Assembly (NCBI GenBank): GCA_021199495.1 | Contig: JAJQHY010000089.1 | Location: 51,759-115,758 of the forward strand | Source of the DNA: Lachnospiraceae bacterium | GTDB taxonomy: Bacteria; Bacillota; Clostridia; Lachnospirales; Lachnospiraceae | Length of the DNA: 64,000 nt | Reading direction: 5' to 3' | In this document: piece by piece, positions 34,413 through 42,938 of the stretch | Layout of the letters: each line of letters begins with the position of its first letter | Numbering within the stretch: the first letter of the stretch is position 1 | The notes under the pieces: model-generated | Databases searched by the model: none | Seen by the model: only the letters and a program-made list of their open reading frames with translations | What the model was told of the DNA's origin: nothing | Position numbers and translations under genes: made by a program

Positions 34413-37340
34413 TTAGTTGTCATTCGCGAGATCAGAGGAAGCCATGTTGGAAGCATCCGAATGCGTAACCTCATCTTTATCTTCTGCAAAATAATATTCA
34501 AAAATCTGCTCGGCCAGCTGTGACGCGTACGAAGAGCTGTAGCCATAGCAAATACGGCAGGCAACACTGATTTCAGGATCATCGTAGGGCGCGTATCCCA
34601 CAAAAAGCGCGTGGTCAGGACGCGAGGAACTCTCCTGCGCGGTACCGGTCTTACCGGCAACAGCAACAGTCTCCTCCAGATCAGTAAATACGCTGGAATT
34701 TGAAACTACCGCGCGCATTCCCGTCCAGATCGTATCCCATGTGCTGTCAGCAAGATCCACTGTATTTCTGACCTCGGCCTCATATTCCTCTAAAACACTG
34801 CCTTCCGAATCTGTCAGCTTGTCCAGGAGCGTCAGGTTATAACAGGTCCCGCCGTTGGCGATCGTCGTCACATAACGGGCCATGCCAACTGTCGTGTACG
34901 AGTTCGTGCCCTGTCCGATTGCGGAAAGCACAGGCAGTTCAGTGGAAACCTGCGGTTCAGATTCTGAAATCTCCACCCCGGACGTTTCCGTCAGGCCGAA
35001 GAGATCAGCATAATAAGCCAACGTCTCAAGGCCGAGTTCGGCGTCATAGTCTCCGTTTTCATCCAGGCTCAGCTGATACCCCACCTCATAAAAGAAGTAG
35101 TTGCAGGAATGCCGAATCGCCTGAGCCGCCGTCAGAGAGCCATGTGCACCCGGATAAATCCAGCAGCGATAGGAAGCTGTCGTAAAACGGTCAAAAATAC
35201 CGGTGCAGGTAATCCTCGTATCCGTATCAATTACACCCGTCTCAAGTCCGGCCGCAGTCGTTGCCATCTTAAAGGTGGAACCGGGCGCCGATTTCTGCTG
35301 CGTCGCGTAATTATACAGCGGGTTGGACTGATCAGACTGCAGCGTCGCATAATAATCCGCGTCAACGGAATTTGCCATTTTATTATTGTCATAGCTCGGA
35401 TAGGAAACCAGGGCAAGAACCTTGCCGGTATTCACATCCGTCACAACCACGCTGCCTGCATACGGATCCAGCGCCAGCTGCGCCGGTGTGATATCCAGAT
35501 TCTGTATCCTGTCAATCATAAACTGATAGGCTGAGGTCTCGCCGGAATACAGCGCCTCAATTGTCTCATCATCCAGATCCACGATTTCCTGTTCAATCAG
35601 GATCTTGCAGACCTGTGTGCCGGTGATGGTATCTGTCTGAATCATATATTCAATGATCAGCTTCTGATAAGCGGAGGATTCCTCAGCGGCCTCAAACATA
35701 AATTCGATCAGCTTATCAAAAATTTCCTGTGAATCCGCGTAATCGCTTTCCAGATCGAGCTGTGTCACATCGATCCAGTTCTGCGAGATACAGTATTCCA
35801 GATATTCCGTCATGGAAATGGATTCATCGGTAAACCAGGCCTGGTACACCTCGTCAGACGTATCAACCAGATCCATATCAATGACACCATATCCTTTCAG
35901 AATTTCAATCAGCTGTTCCTGATATGCCTGATACTCCACGCTCAGTTGATTATAAGCCGTTTTGCCATAATAAACTTCATTGTACAGCGCTTCATACCGG
36001 TTCTGTTTATAAGACAGATAAGCGGAATAAACCTCCTGCTCCACTTCACCGGCATCGTCCCCTGCCATATTGGAAAGGCTGATGACATTATTGGAAAACA
36101 GCGCGTTGTACACATCGTAAATCGGAATAATGATATCAGAGCTGTCCTCATTATCCGCCATGGTATAGGTTTTTACATTTCGTATCTTCGCCACCAGTAT
36201 ACCAGCAATACTCTGTTCCAATATGTCGTAACATGCGATCTGCAGTTCAGAATCAATCGACAAATAAACATCATTTCCGGCAGTCGGAGAAACATAACCT
36301 TCGGTATCCAGAACGCTTCCGACAGTGTCCACATAAACGGTCTCATAGCCTTTCACGCCCTGCAGTTCCAGCTCCATATACTGCTCAATGCCTGTCTTTC
36401 CCACCACATCACTGGAGGTATATCTGGCTTCCTCTCCGTTTTCCACAAGCTGGGCGTTCAGATCTTCCAGCTCCGTGCTGCTGATTTTACCCGTATAACC
36501 CAGGATCTGTGAAAAATACTCGCCGTACGTATATCTGCGGACAGTGTCCTGCTCGATGGAAACACCCTGCAGCTGGTCAATATTTTCCATAATAACAGCC
36601 ACAGTGGCCTCGCTGACGTCTGTAGCCACTGTAGTACCCAGATAAACCTGATAGGAAACCAGGCTCATCGCATAACGGATTGTGACAATCTGCAGGACCT
36701 CGGTTTTGGTATAGCCCTTCCCGATTGTAAAAATATCATTTCCGTCTTCATCCTGCAGCACGTTTCCTTCATCATCCGTCTCATATTCTCCCACCGCAAA
36801 TCCATAGGTGGAATCGCCGGCCAGATACTGCATCATCTCTTCCGCCGTTGCTGTTTCCTGCTCATAGGTCAGATCTTCTATATAACTTTTTCCATATACA
36901 TCCGCCTTGAAACGTAACAGCGTGGTCCCGCTGACATCGTACTGATAAACGCCGTTCTCATCCAGATAGATATGAAAGTCACTGTAAATGCTGTCCCCGT
37001 TTTTCTCGATCATTTTGATCAGCGTATAAATATTTTCGTTCAGAAGCTGATTTTTGGTGCTGGAGCTTTCATAAACATCCTCAATTTTGACCGTATAAGA
37101 AAGCTCATTGTAGGCCAGAAGAACACCATTGCAGTCATATATATTGCCGCGCGTCGCGGAGATGGTTTTTGTTTTCTGAATGGAGAGCTCATATTCCTCC
37201 AGATAGGTTTCCCCCTCTACGATCTGCAGAATAAAAAGCCTGTGTACCAGTGCGCAGATACAGACAGCAAATATAACCCCCATAAGAAACAGTCTGGAAC
37301 TAAGTATCCTTCTGATCCAATCTCTGAATGTTTCCAACAT
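34413..37340 (-). CDS. mrdA: Penicillin-binding protein 2 (elongation transpeptidase) with large insertion
   Basis: A 975-residue class B PBP that cross-links wall peptides during elongation. One membrane anchor (about 15-38), dimerisation domain, and a transpeptidase domain with Ser688-Thr-Phe-Lys691, Ser745-Cys-Asn747 and Lys897-Thr-Gly899. Residues about 388-622 form an acidic, helical insertion between the first helix of the transpeptidase domain (DVYLSIDSELQ) and its first strand (AGSVVVTDVNTGKVLALVSYPSYD), explaining the unusual length. The ATG overlaps the mreD end by 41 bases. Confidence 0.93.
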   Translation of the reverse strand: MLETFRDWIRRILSSRLFLMGVIFAVCICALVHRLFILQIVEGETYLEEYELSIQKTKTISATRGNIYDCNGVLLAYNELSYTVKIEDVYESSSTKNQLLNENIYTLIKMIEKNGDSIYSDFHIYLDENGVYQYDVSGTTLLRFKADVYGKSYIEDLTYEQETATAEEMMQYLAGDSTYGFAVGEYETDDEGNVLQDEDGNDIFTIGKGYTKTEVLQIVTIRYAMSLVSYQVYLGTTVATDVSEATVAVIMENIDQLQGVSIEQDTVRRYTYGEYFSQILGYTGKISSTELEDLNAQLVENGEEARYTSSDVVGKTGIEQYMELELQGVKGYETVYVDTVGSVLDTEGYVSPTAGNDVYLSIDSELQIACYDILEQSIAGILVAKIRNVKTYTMADNEDSSDIIIPIYDVYNALFSNNVISLSNMAGDDAGEVEQEVYSAYLSYKQNRYEALYNEVYYGKTAYNQLSVEYQAYQEQLIEILKGYGVIDMDLVDTSDEVYQAWFTDESISMTEYLEYCISQNWIDVTQLDLESDYADSQEIFDKLIEFMFEAAEESSAYQKLIIEYMIQTDTITGTQVCKILIEQEIVDLDDETIEALYSGETSAYQFMIDRIQNLDITPAQLALDPYAGSVVVTDVNTGKVLALVSYPSYDNNKMANSVDADYYATLQSDQSNPLYNYATQQKSAPGSTFKMATTAAGLETGVIDTDTRITCTGIFDRFTTASYRCWIYPGAHGSLTAAQAIRHSCNYFFYEVGYQLSLDENGDYDAELGLETLAYYADLFGLTETSGVEISESEPQVSTELPVLSAIGQGTNSYTTVGMARYVTTIANGGTCYNLTLLDKLTDSEGSVLEEYEAEVRNTVDLADSTWDTIWTGMRAVVSNSSVFTDLEETVAVAGKTGTAQESSSRPDHALFVGYAPYDDPEISVACRICYGYSSSYASQLAEQIFEYYFAEDKDEVTHSDASNMASSDLANDN

Positions 37341-37872
37341 CTGTTTCTTCTTTCTCCTTCTCCTTCAAATCAATACGCCTCAGGCGTTGGGCAATCAGCG
37401 TAATAAAAGGTAAACAAACAACTGCAAGAAGCAGCGTATAGACCAGTTCGGGCAGAATAATGCTCTGAAAATAACTCTGAAAATCAAATCTGCCGCGCAG
37501 CAGGAAATTTGTCACGTACATGACGAAATTGTACATCAGGTCAGACACCGCAACTACCACGATGGGAAAAATGAATTCATCTTTATAAAAAAAGCGCGCC
37601 ATGCTGCCGGCAAAAAAAGCAATCAGCAGATAAAACAGACCGTAAACGCCCAGTACAGATCCATAAAAGATATCACAGAGCAGTCCGCAGATCATCCCCG
37701 TCACCATGCCAGTATTCATTCCCTGCTGAAAGCTGGAAAAAACGGTCAGCAGAAGGAGGACGTTGGGGGAGATCCCGTTAAATGTAAATTTTGGAAAAAT
37801 GGTAGTATGCAGAATATATGCCAAAAGAATCAGCACTGCCTGCAGACAGCATTTTCTGACTGCCTTTAACAA
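37300..37872 (-). CDS. mreD: Rod shape-determining protein MreD
   Basis: A 190-residue membrane protein with about five hydrophobic segments and the MreD-type GMVTGMICGLLCDIFYG stretch. It starts with TTG at 37872, 4 bases after the mreC stop, with GAGGAGGAATAAG upstream. The basic C-terminus is encoded in the overlap with mrdA. Confidence 0.9.
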   Translation of the reverse strand: MLKAVRKCCLQAVLILLAYILHTTIFPKFTFNGISPNVLLLLTVFSSFQQGMNTGMVTGMICGLLCDIFYGSVLGVYGLFYLLIAFFAGSMARFFYKDEFIFPIVVVAVSDLMYNFVMYVTNFLLRGRFDFQSYFQSIILPELVYTLLLAVVCLPFITLIAQRLRRIDLKEKEKEETDVGNIQRLDQKDT

Positions 37873-37876
37873 TTAC

Positions 37877-38752
37877 TTATTCCTCCTCGTAGGTTTCCTT
37901 TAACTCCAGTATGACCAGAACCTCCTCCAGATGATTGAAATCGACGGCAGGCAGAATGGTGCCGGATTTGGTCATATTATTCGCATCTGTCTCAATAGAC
38001 TGAATATAACCGACGACCAGGCCGGGAAGAAATTTGTCGCTGATATTGCTGGTCACGACCTTGTCTCCGACTGCTGCGGAATCCGTTGTATCCAGCAAAT
38101 CGGAAAAGCTGATGATCCCATCGCTCTGGATCAGGGAAAGATCCCCCTCCACCAGCAGATTGTCCTGTGTAGAAAGAAGCTGGCTCATGATATAAACATC
38201 ATCGGATATGATGGAAGTCACACGGGCCCAGTTGGGCCCTACTTTTGTAATAATTCCCACCAGACCGCCGTCAGCAATCACATTCATATTGACAGCGAGG
38301 CCATCGTTTGTGCCTTTGTCGATCACAAAAGAATAATACCAGTTGGTACTCTCGCTGGATACAATCCGCGCTCCGGTTTTCGTATAGCTCTCATATTCCT
38401 CATCCAGGTCATAAAGCTTGCGCAGCTCATTCAGTTCATATCTGTCCTGCTGCAGACGATTGTTTTCTACCGTAAGCTCATCCACCTGTTCCTGCAGGCT
38501 TTCATTTTCCGCGATCAGCTCCTGCATATCGGCAAAGAGATCAGCACGGTCAGTTAAAAATGTACCCGCCACAGAAATGCCCTTCTGAAACGGTATCACG
38601 ACATATCCGGCCACATAGCTTAACGCAGTGTCAAATACACTTGTAAAGATACTGAGAACCAGAAGCAGGCAGCAAAAGGCAGATAAAGCAAAAAGGAGAT
38701 ATTTACTGGGTATCGTAAATTTTTCTCCCTTTTTTTTGATTACCGGACTCAT
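37877..38752 (-). CDS. mreC: Rod shape-determining protein MreC
   Basis: A 291-residue bitopic protein. A membrane anchor (about 18-38) is followed by a coiled coil (about 70-110, LQEQVDELTVENNRLQQDRYEL) and the beta-rich MreC domain, with SSESTNWYYSFVIDKGTNDGL. It bridges MreB, PBP2 and RodA outside the membrane. ATGA overlap with mreB. Confidence 0.94.
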   Translation of the reverse strand: MSPVIKKKGEKFTIPSKYLLFALSAFCCLLLVLSIFTSVFDTALSYVAGYVVIPFQKGISVAGTFLTDRADLFADMQELIAENESLQEQVDELTVENNRLQQDRYELNELRKLYDLDEEYESYTKTGARIVSSESTNWYYSFVIDKGTNDGLAVNMNVIADGGLVGIITKVGPNWARVTSIISDDVYIMSQLLSTQDNLLVEGDLSLIQSDGIISFSDLLDTTDSAAVGDKVVTSNISDKFLPGLVVGYIQSIETDANNMTKSGTILPAVDFNHLEEVLVILELKETYEEE

Positions 38753-39759
38753 TTATTCATTCCTTCTACTGCAAATGCGACTGTTTTGAAATAGTCCTCA
38801 TTGATAACCTTGGAAAGACCGACCGCCACGCTCGTAACCGGGTTCTCTGAGCAGATCACCTTCAGCCCCGTACCCGCTGCCAGCTGCTCGGCAAAATGCG
38901 CGATCTGAGACGCACCGCCCGTCAGATAAAGGCCGTTGCGGTAAATGTCCGCGGAAAGCTCCGGAGGTGTACGCTCCAGAATCAGCTTGACATGGTCAAT
39001 GATCGTGGCAAACTGCTCTGACAGAGCCTGATTGATGACTTCCAGGTCAATGGTACGCTCCATAGGCAGGCCGGTCACGATATCTCTGCCGAAAACGACG
39101 GCCTTCATGTTGCCATCCTCAAGCTCCCGGATACTGATTTTCAGCTTTTCAGATGTCTTTGAACCAATGACCAGGTTGTACTCCTTGCGGATCGTGGATT
39201 TGATGGTCTCATCAAATTTCATGCCGCCGGTTTTGATCAGACGGCTTAAAACAATGCCGCCCAGGGAAATCAGAGATATCTCAGTGGTGTGATAGCCGAT
39301 GTTGACAATCAGAGCCCCGATGGCGGTTTTGACATCGATTCCCAGCCCCAGGCCGTCCGCTACAGCTTTTTCCACAACAAAAACATCCTTTGCCTTCAGG
39401 CCGGCGTTTTTAACAAGGTCATAAAAGGCTCTCTTTTCCACATCGGTAACATCAGTGGGAACAGCCATGTAATAGTCCGCCGGGGCAGGCTTGCCCTTGC
39501 AGATATCGGTGATAAAATATCTGACAAGCACCTCCATATCCCGGATATCCGCAATCACGCCGTTGTTTAACGGAAAGGACACCCTGATATTGGACGGCGC
39601 CTTCTCATACATTTCGTATGCACTGTCTCCGTAGGCGAAAACGTTTTTCTTATTCTCGATGGCAATCATATTTTTCTCGATGACAAAGCCATCATCATTC
39701 TGTGAATAAATTTTAATGTTGTTGGTTCCCAGATCGATCCCGAATGCGTTTGTTCCCAA
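38749..39759 (-). CDS. MreB-like actin homologue with altered phosphate loop
   Basis: A 336-residue actin-fold protein guiding wall synthesis. Phosphate loop 1 is GIDLGTNNIKIY (about 7-18) and the adenosine motif LTGGASQIAHF (about 280-290). Phosphate loop 2, normally VDIGGGTTE, reads VNIGYHTTE, losing Asp and two Gly. The position ahead of mreC-mreD supports mreB, though it is divergent. It starts with TTG at 39759 after AAGGGGTAAGATAC. Confidence 0.88.
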   Translation of the reverse strand: MGTNAFGIDLGTNNIKIYSQNDDGFVIEKNMIAIENKKNVFAYGDSAYEMYEKAPSNIRVSFPLNNGVIADIRDMEVLVRYFITDICKGKPAPADYYMAVPTDVTDVEKRAFYDLVKNAGLKAKDVFVVEKAVADGLGLGIDVKTAIGALIVNIGYHTTEISLISLGGIVLSRLIKTGGMKFDETIKSTIRKEYNLVIGSKTSEKLKISIRELEDGNMKAVVFGRDIVTGLPMERTIDLEVINQALSEQFATIIDHVKLILERTPPELSADIYRNGLYLTGGASQIAHFAEQLAAGTGLKVICSENPVTSVAVGLSKVINEDYFKTVAFAVEGMNK

Positions 39760-39775
39760 AGTATCTTACCCCTTT

Positions 39776-40456
39776 CTATGTCAGTTCAAGCTCACGAAAG
39801 CTTGTATATGTATGATCTCCGATAATAATATGGTCTATCAGCGGTATATTTAACAGATTACCGTTCTCCACGATCCTGGCCGTAATATTCTGATCCTGCA
39901 GAGAAGGAGTCGGATCTCCGCTCGGATGATTATGCAGAAGGATGAGTCCGCAGGCATTGTGTTTTAAGGCCGCGATAAAAATTTCCCTTGGGGATATCAG
40001 GGAAGCGTTCACCGTCCCGCTTGACAGCGTTTCCTCTCCCAGGTAGTTCCCGCGGCCGTCTAAAAATACAGCCATAACCCGCTCTGTCTTTAAATGACGC
40101 AGCTTTTCCATATAGTAGGCTGCCACCTTGGAGGAATCCATAAAGGACATTTCGTGATAAATTCTCTGCTGCGACATACGCCGGGACAGCTCCGCCAGCG
40201 CCAGAACCTTAACCGCCTTCACTTCTCCAATACCGTGAATCTGCAGCAAGTCCTCAAGCGTCAGCTGGTAAAGAACGGTCAGATTGTCCTGCAAACCGCA
40301 GGAATTTAAAATATCCTCCGCCAGCTGAACAGCGCTTTTATCCTTTGTACCGGTTCTGAGAATCACCGCCAGCAGCTCCGCGTCCGTCAATGCGCCGGGG
40401 CCGCTGTTGATAAAGCGTTCATAAGGCATGGCCTGTGTTGTAATGTCAGATTTCAT
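39776..40456 (-). CDS. radC: RadC/YsxA family JAB-domain protein
   Basis: A 226-residue protein with an N-terminal helix-hairpin-helix part (about 45-90, LLQIHGIGEVKAVKVLALAE) and a C-terminal JAB metalloprotease-like domain carrying LLHNHPSGDPTPS. The name reflects an old repair assignment; the function is uncertain. Adjacent mreBCD is the normal context. GGAAAGGCGAAG precedes the ATG. Confidence 0.93.
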   Translation of the reverse strand: MKSDITTQAMPYERFINSGPGALTDAELLAVILRTGTKDKSAVQLAEDILNSCGLQDNLTVLYQLTLEDLLQIHGIGEVKAVKVLALAELSRRMSQQRIYHEMSFMDSSKVAAYYMEKLRHLKTERVMAVFLDGRGNYLGEETLSSGTVNASLISPREIFIAALKHNACGLILLHNHPSGDPTPSLQDQNITARIVENGNLLNIPLIDHIIIGDHTYTSFRELELT

Positions 40457-40564
40457 CTTCGCCTTTCCCTCTCCAGGCGCGGCTTAAAAGAATCCGAAAC
40501 ATAGTTAGTTTACCATAAAAACCTTCTTATGTATACCGATAAAAAGAAAAATTTCTCCAACGAA

Positions 40565-41860
40565 TTATGACAATTCTGTGATAAGCCCCGCGGCCAGAAG
40601 CGACTGCACACTTTTTAAAATGCCGAATTTGGCATGCGGCCAGGTCAGCCCTCCCTGGAAGTAAACCGTGTAAGGAGGCTTCATGGGACCGTCTGCCGAC
40701 AGTTCAATACTGGAACCGGAAACAAAGGCACCGGCCGCCATGATGACAGGGGCATCGTAGCCAGGCATATCCCAGGGCTCAGGTGTCACAAAGGAATCTA
40801 CCGGGGCTGCAGCCTGAATGCCCTGACAGAAAGCAATCACGCTCTCCGGTTTTCCAAAGGTCACGGCCTGGATGATATCATGCCGGGGCGTATCCGCCTG
40901 TGGGAACACTGAAAATCCCAGTTTTTCGTAAATATTTGCCGCAAAAATGGCGCCCTTTAAGGCACTGGCAGTCACTGTTGGAGCCAGGAAAAGACCCTGG
41001 TAAAAGCTCTGCAGGATGCCAAGGCTGGCGCCGACTTCCTTGCCGAGGCCGGGGCTTGTCAGGCGGTAAGCTGCGTTTTCCACACATTCTTTTGTCCCGA
41101 CAATGTAACCGCCGATGGGAGCCAGTCCGCCGCCAGGGTTTTTGATCAGGGACCCGACGGCCATATCCGCCCCCACATCTGTCGGCTCGATGGTCTCCAC
41201 GAATTCACCGTAACAGTTATCCACCATACAGATGACATCCGGTTTGATCCCCTTTATGAAAGTAATCAGCTCGCCAATTCTTTCAACGGATAAGGTGGGC
41301 CGGGTGGCATATCCCTTGGAACGCTGGATCGTGACAAGCTTTGTGCGTTCGTTAATGGCCCTGCGGATGCCTTCATAGTCAAAAGAACCGTCTTCAAAAA
41401 GGTCCACCTGCGCATAGGTGACGCCATATTCCGCGAGAGAACCTTTGGATGGACGGATGCCGATTACTTCCTCCAGCGTATCGTAAGGCTTGCCGACGGG
41501 GCTTAAAAGCTCATCTCCCGGGCGGAGGTTGCTCATCAGAGCCAGGGCCAGGGCGTGTGTACCGCAGGTAATCTGCGGGCGAACAAGGGCGTCCTCTGTG
41601 TGAAAAATTCTGGCGTAGACTTCCTCCAGGGTATCTCTGCCGATATCGTTATAGCCGTAGCCGGTGGTGCCGGTAAGGCAGGCTTCGCGGACTTTGCTTT
41701 CCTGCATGGCCTTTAAGACTTTCATCTGGTTGAATTCGGCTGTGCGGTCGATCAGGGCAAAGCGGTCTTTTAATGTTTCAAGGATGGATTCGCCGTAGTT
41801 GAATACAGGTTCTGAGATGCCGAGGGAGGCATATTGTAGTTTAAGTTGCTGGTCAGTCAT
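40565..41860 (-). CDS. Methionine gamma-lyase family PLP protein (aluminium resistance family)
   Basis: A 431-residue fold-type I PLP enzyme of the Met_gamma_lyase/YnbB group. The probable Schiff-base lysine is in VGSLIKNPGGG (about 236-246) and the cofactor Asp/Asn in MVDNCYGEF (about 210-218). Despite its name the true reaction is unknown. AGAAGGAACCGCAAAC precedes the ATG. It follows miaA after a long hairpin. Confidence 0.9.
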   Translation of the reverse strand: MTDQQLKLQYASLGISEPVFNYGESILETLKDRFALIDRTAEFNQMKVLKAMQESKVREACLTGTTGYGYNDIGRDTLEEVYARIFHTEDALVRPQITCGTHALALALMSNLRPGDELLSPVGKPYDTLEEVIGIRPSKGSLAEYGVTYAQVDLFEDGSFDYEGIRRAINERTKLVTIQRSKGYATRPTLSVERIGELITFIKGIKPDVICMVDNCYGEFVETIEPTDVGADMAVGSLIKNPGGGLAPIGGYIVGTKECVENAAYRLTSPGLGKEVGASLGILQSFYQGLFLAPTVTASALKGAIFAANIYEKLGFSVFPQADTPRHDIIQAVTFGKPESVIAFCQGIQAAAPVDSFVTPEPWDMPGYDAPVIMAAGAFVSGSSIELSADGPMKPPYTVYFQGGLTWPHAKFGILKSVQSLLAAGLITELS

Positions 41861-41896
41861 GTTTGCGGTTCCTTCTGTAATGATTTCTATATTTCC

Positions 41897-41971
41897 GCAT
41901 TTCTGACGAATAAAAACTCGACGGCGCGCTCATCGCAAAGCACCGTCTAAGCTTTTATTCGTCAGAAATGC
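41897..41971. repeat. Long hairpin between miaA and the PLP enzyme gene
   Basis: A perfect 19-bp stem (41897-41915 with 41953-41971) encloses a second 5-bp stem (GACGG 41920-41924 with CCGTC 41943-41947). On the minus strand T-rich bases occur within the arm only, and no T-run follows. It reaches into the last codons of miaA's downstream gap. It may be a terminator-like or repetitive element. Confidence 0.7.
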
Positions 41972-41975
41972 TGCT

Positions 41976-42938
41976 TTAAACAAATTTATACATCGCGCTC
42001 AGAATTGTCTCATCATCCGCATAGTCCTGCCGGTTGAGCCATATGACGTCACGTTCACGCTTAAACCAGGTAAGCTGGCGCTTGGCAAAGTGACGGGTGT
42101 CACGCTTGATGCGGTAAATGGCTTCGTCAAGAGAAATTTCTCCGTTCAGGTAATCGATGATTTCTTTATAGCCGAGGCCCTGCATGGATGTCATGGAGCG
42201 GTCGCAGCCCATTTGCAGCAGGCTTTGTACTTCGTCCACCAGTCCGGCCTTTATCATCTGATCCACACGGTCATCGATCCTCGCATAGAGCTTTTCACGG
42301 TTGTCTGTCAGAACAAAGTATGAAAAATCATAAGTGCTTTCCCTGACGCGCTGTTCTGCGTTATGTTGGGAAATCGGCCGGTTGGTCTGGTGATAAAATT
42401 CCAGCGCGCGGATGACGCGCCTGGTATTATGCGGATGGATTTCCTTCGCGGCATCAGGATCGACAGACTGAAGCATCCCATAGAGCGTGTCCGCACCGGT
42501 TTTAGTCGCTGCCAGCATTTCCAGCTCTCTGCGGTAAGACGTATCACCGTCATTTTCCGTAAAATCAATATCGTAGAGCACTGCCTGAATATAAAAGCCG
42601 GTACCGCCTACAAGGATCGGAATCTTTCCCTGTGCATAGATTTTTGCCATGGCCTCCCTGGCCATCTGCTGAAATATCACAACATTGAAGGGCTCCCAGG
42701 GCTTTAAGCAGTCGATCAGATAATGGTCCACGCCGTCCATCTCCTCCGGACAGATTTTAGCAGAGCCGATATCCATGTATTCGTATACCTGCATGGAATC
42801 TGCGGATATGACCGCGCCGTTCAACGCTTTTGCCAGACGGATGGAAAGACCGGTCTTTCCCACCGCAGTAGGTCCGGTCAGAATAATCAGTTTTTTCTTT
42901 TCCATTTTCAATATCTGTTCCGATAAAGAATTTGCCAT
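41976..42938 (-). CDS. miaA: tRNA dimethylallyltransferase
   Basis: A 320-residue enzyme that adds an isopentenyl group to A37 of tRNAs reading UNN codons. P-loop GPTAVGKT near residue 21-28, SADSMQVYEYMDIGSAK and GGTGFYIQAVL are family motifs, and RHFAKRQLTWFKR near the end is the tRNA-binding tail. It starts one base after the mutL stop; neither the first ATG nor one 11 codons later has a strong ribosome site, so coupling to mutL is likely. MiaB, which acts next on the same base, is in the same operon. Confidence 0.95.
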   Translation of the reverse strand: MANSLSEQILKMEKKKLIILTGPTAVGKTGLSIRLAKALNGAVISADSMQVYEYMDIGSAKICPEEMDGVDHYLIDCLKPWEPFNVVIFQQMAREAMAKIYAQGKIPILVGGTGFYIQAVLYDIDFTENDGDTSYRRELEMLAATKTGADTLYGMLQSVDPDAAKEIHPHNTRRVIRALEFYHQTNRPISQHNAEQRVRESTYDFSYFVLTDNREKLYARIDDRVDQMIKAGLVDEVQSLLQMGCDRSMTSMQGLGYKEIIDYLNGEISLDEAIYRIKRDTRHFAKRQLTWFKRERDVIWLNRQDYADDETILSAMYKFV

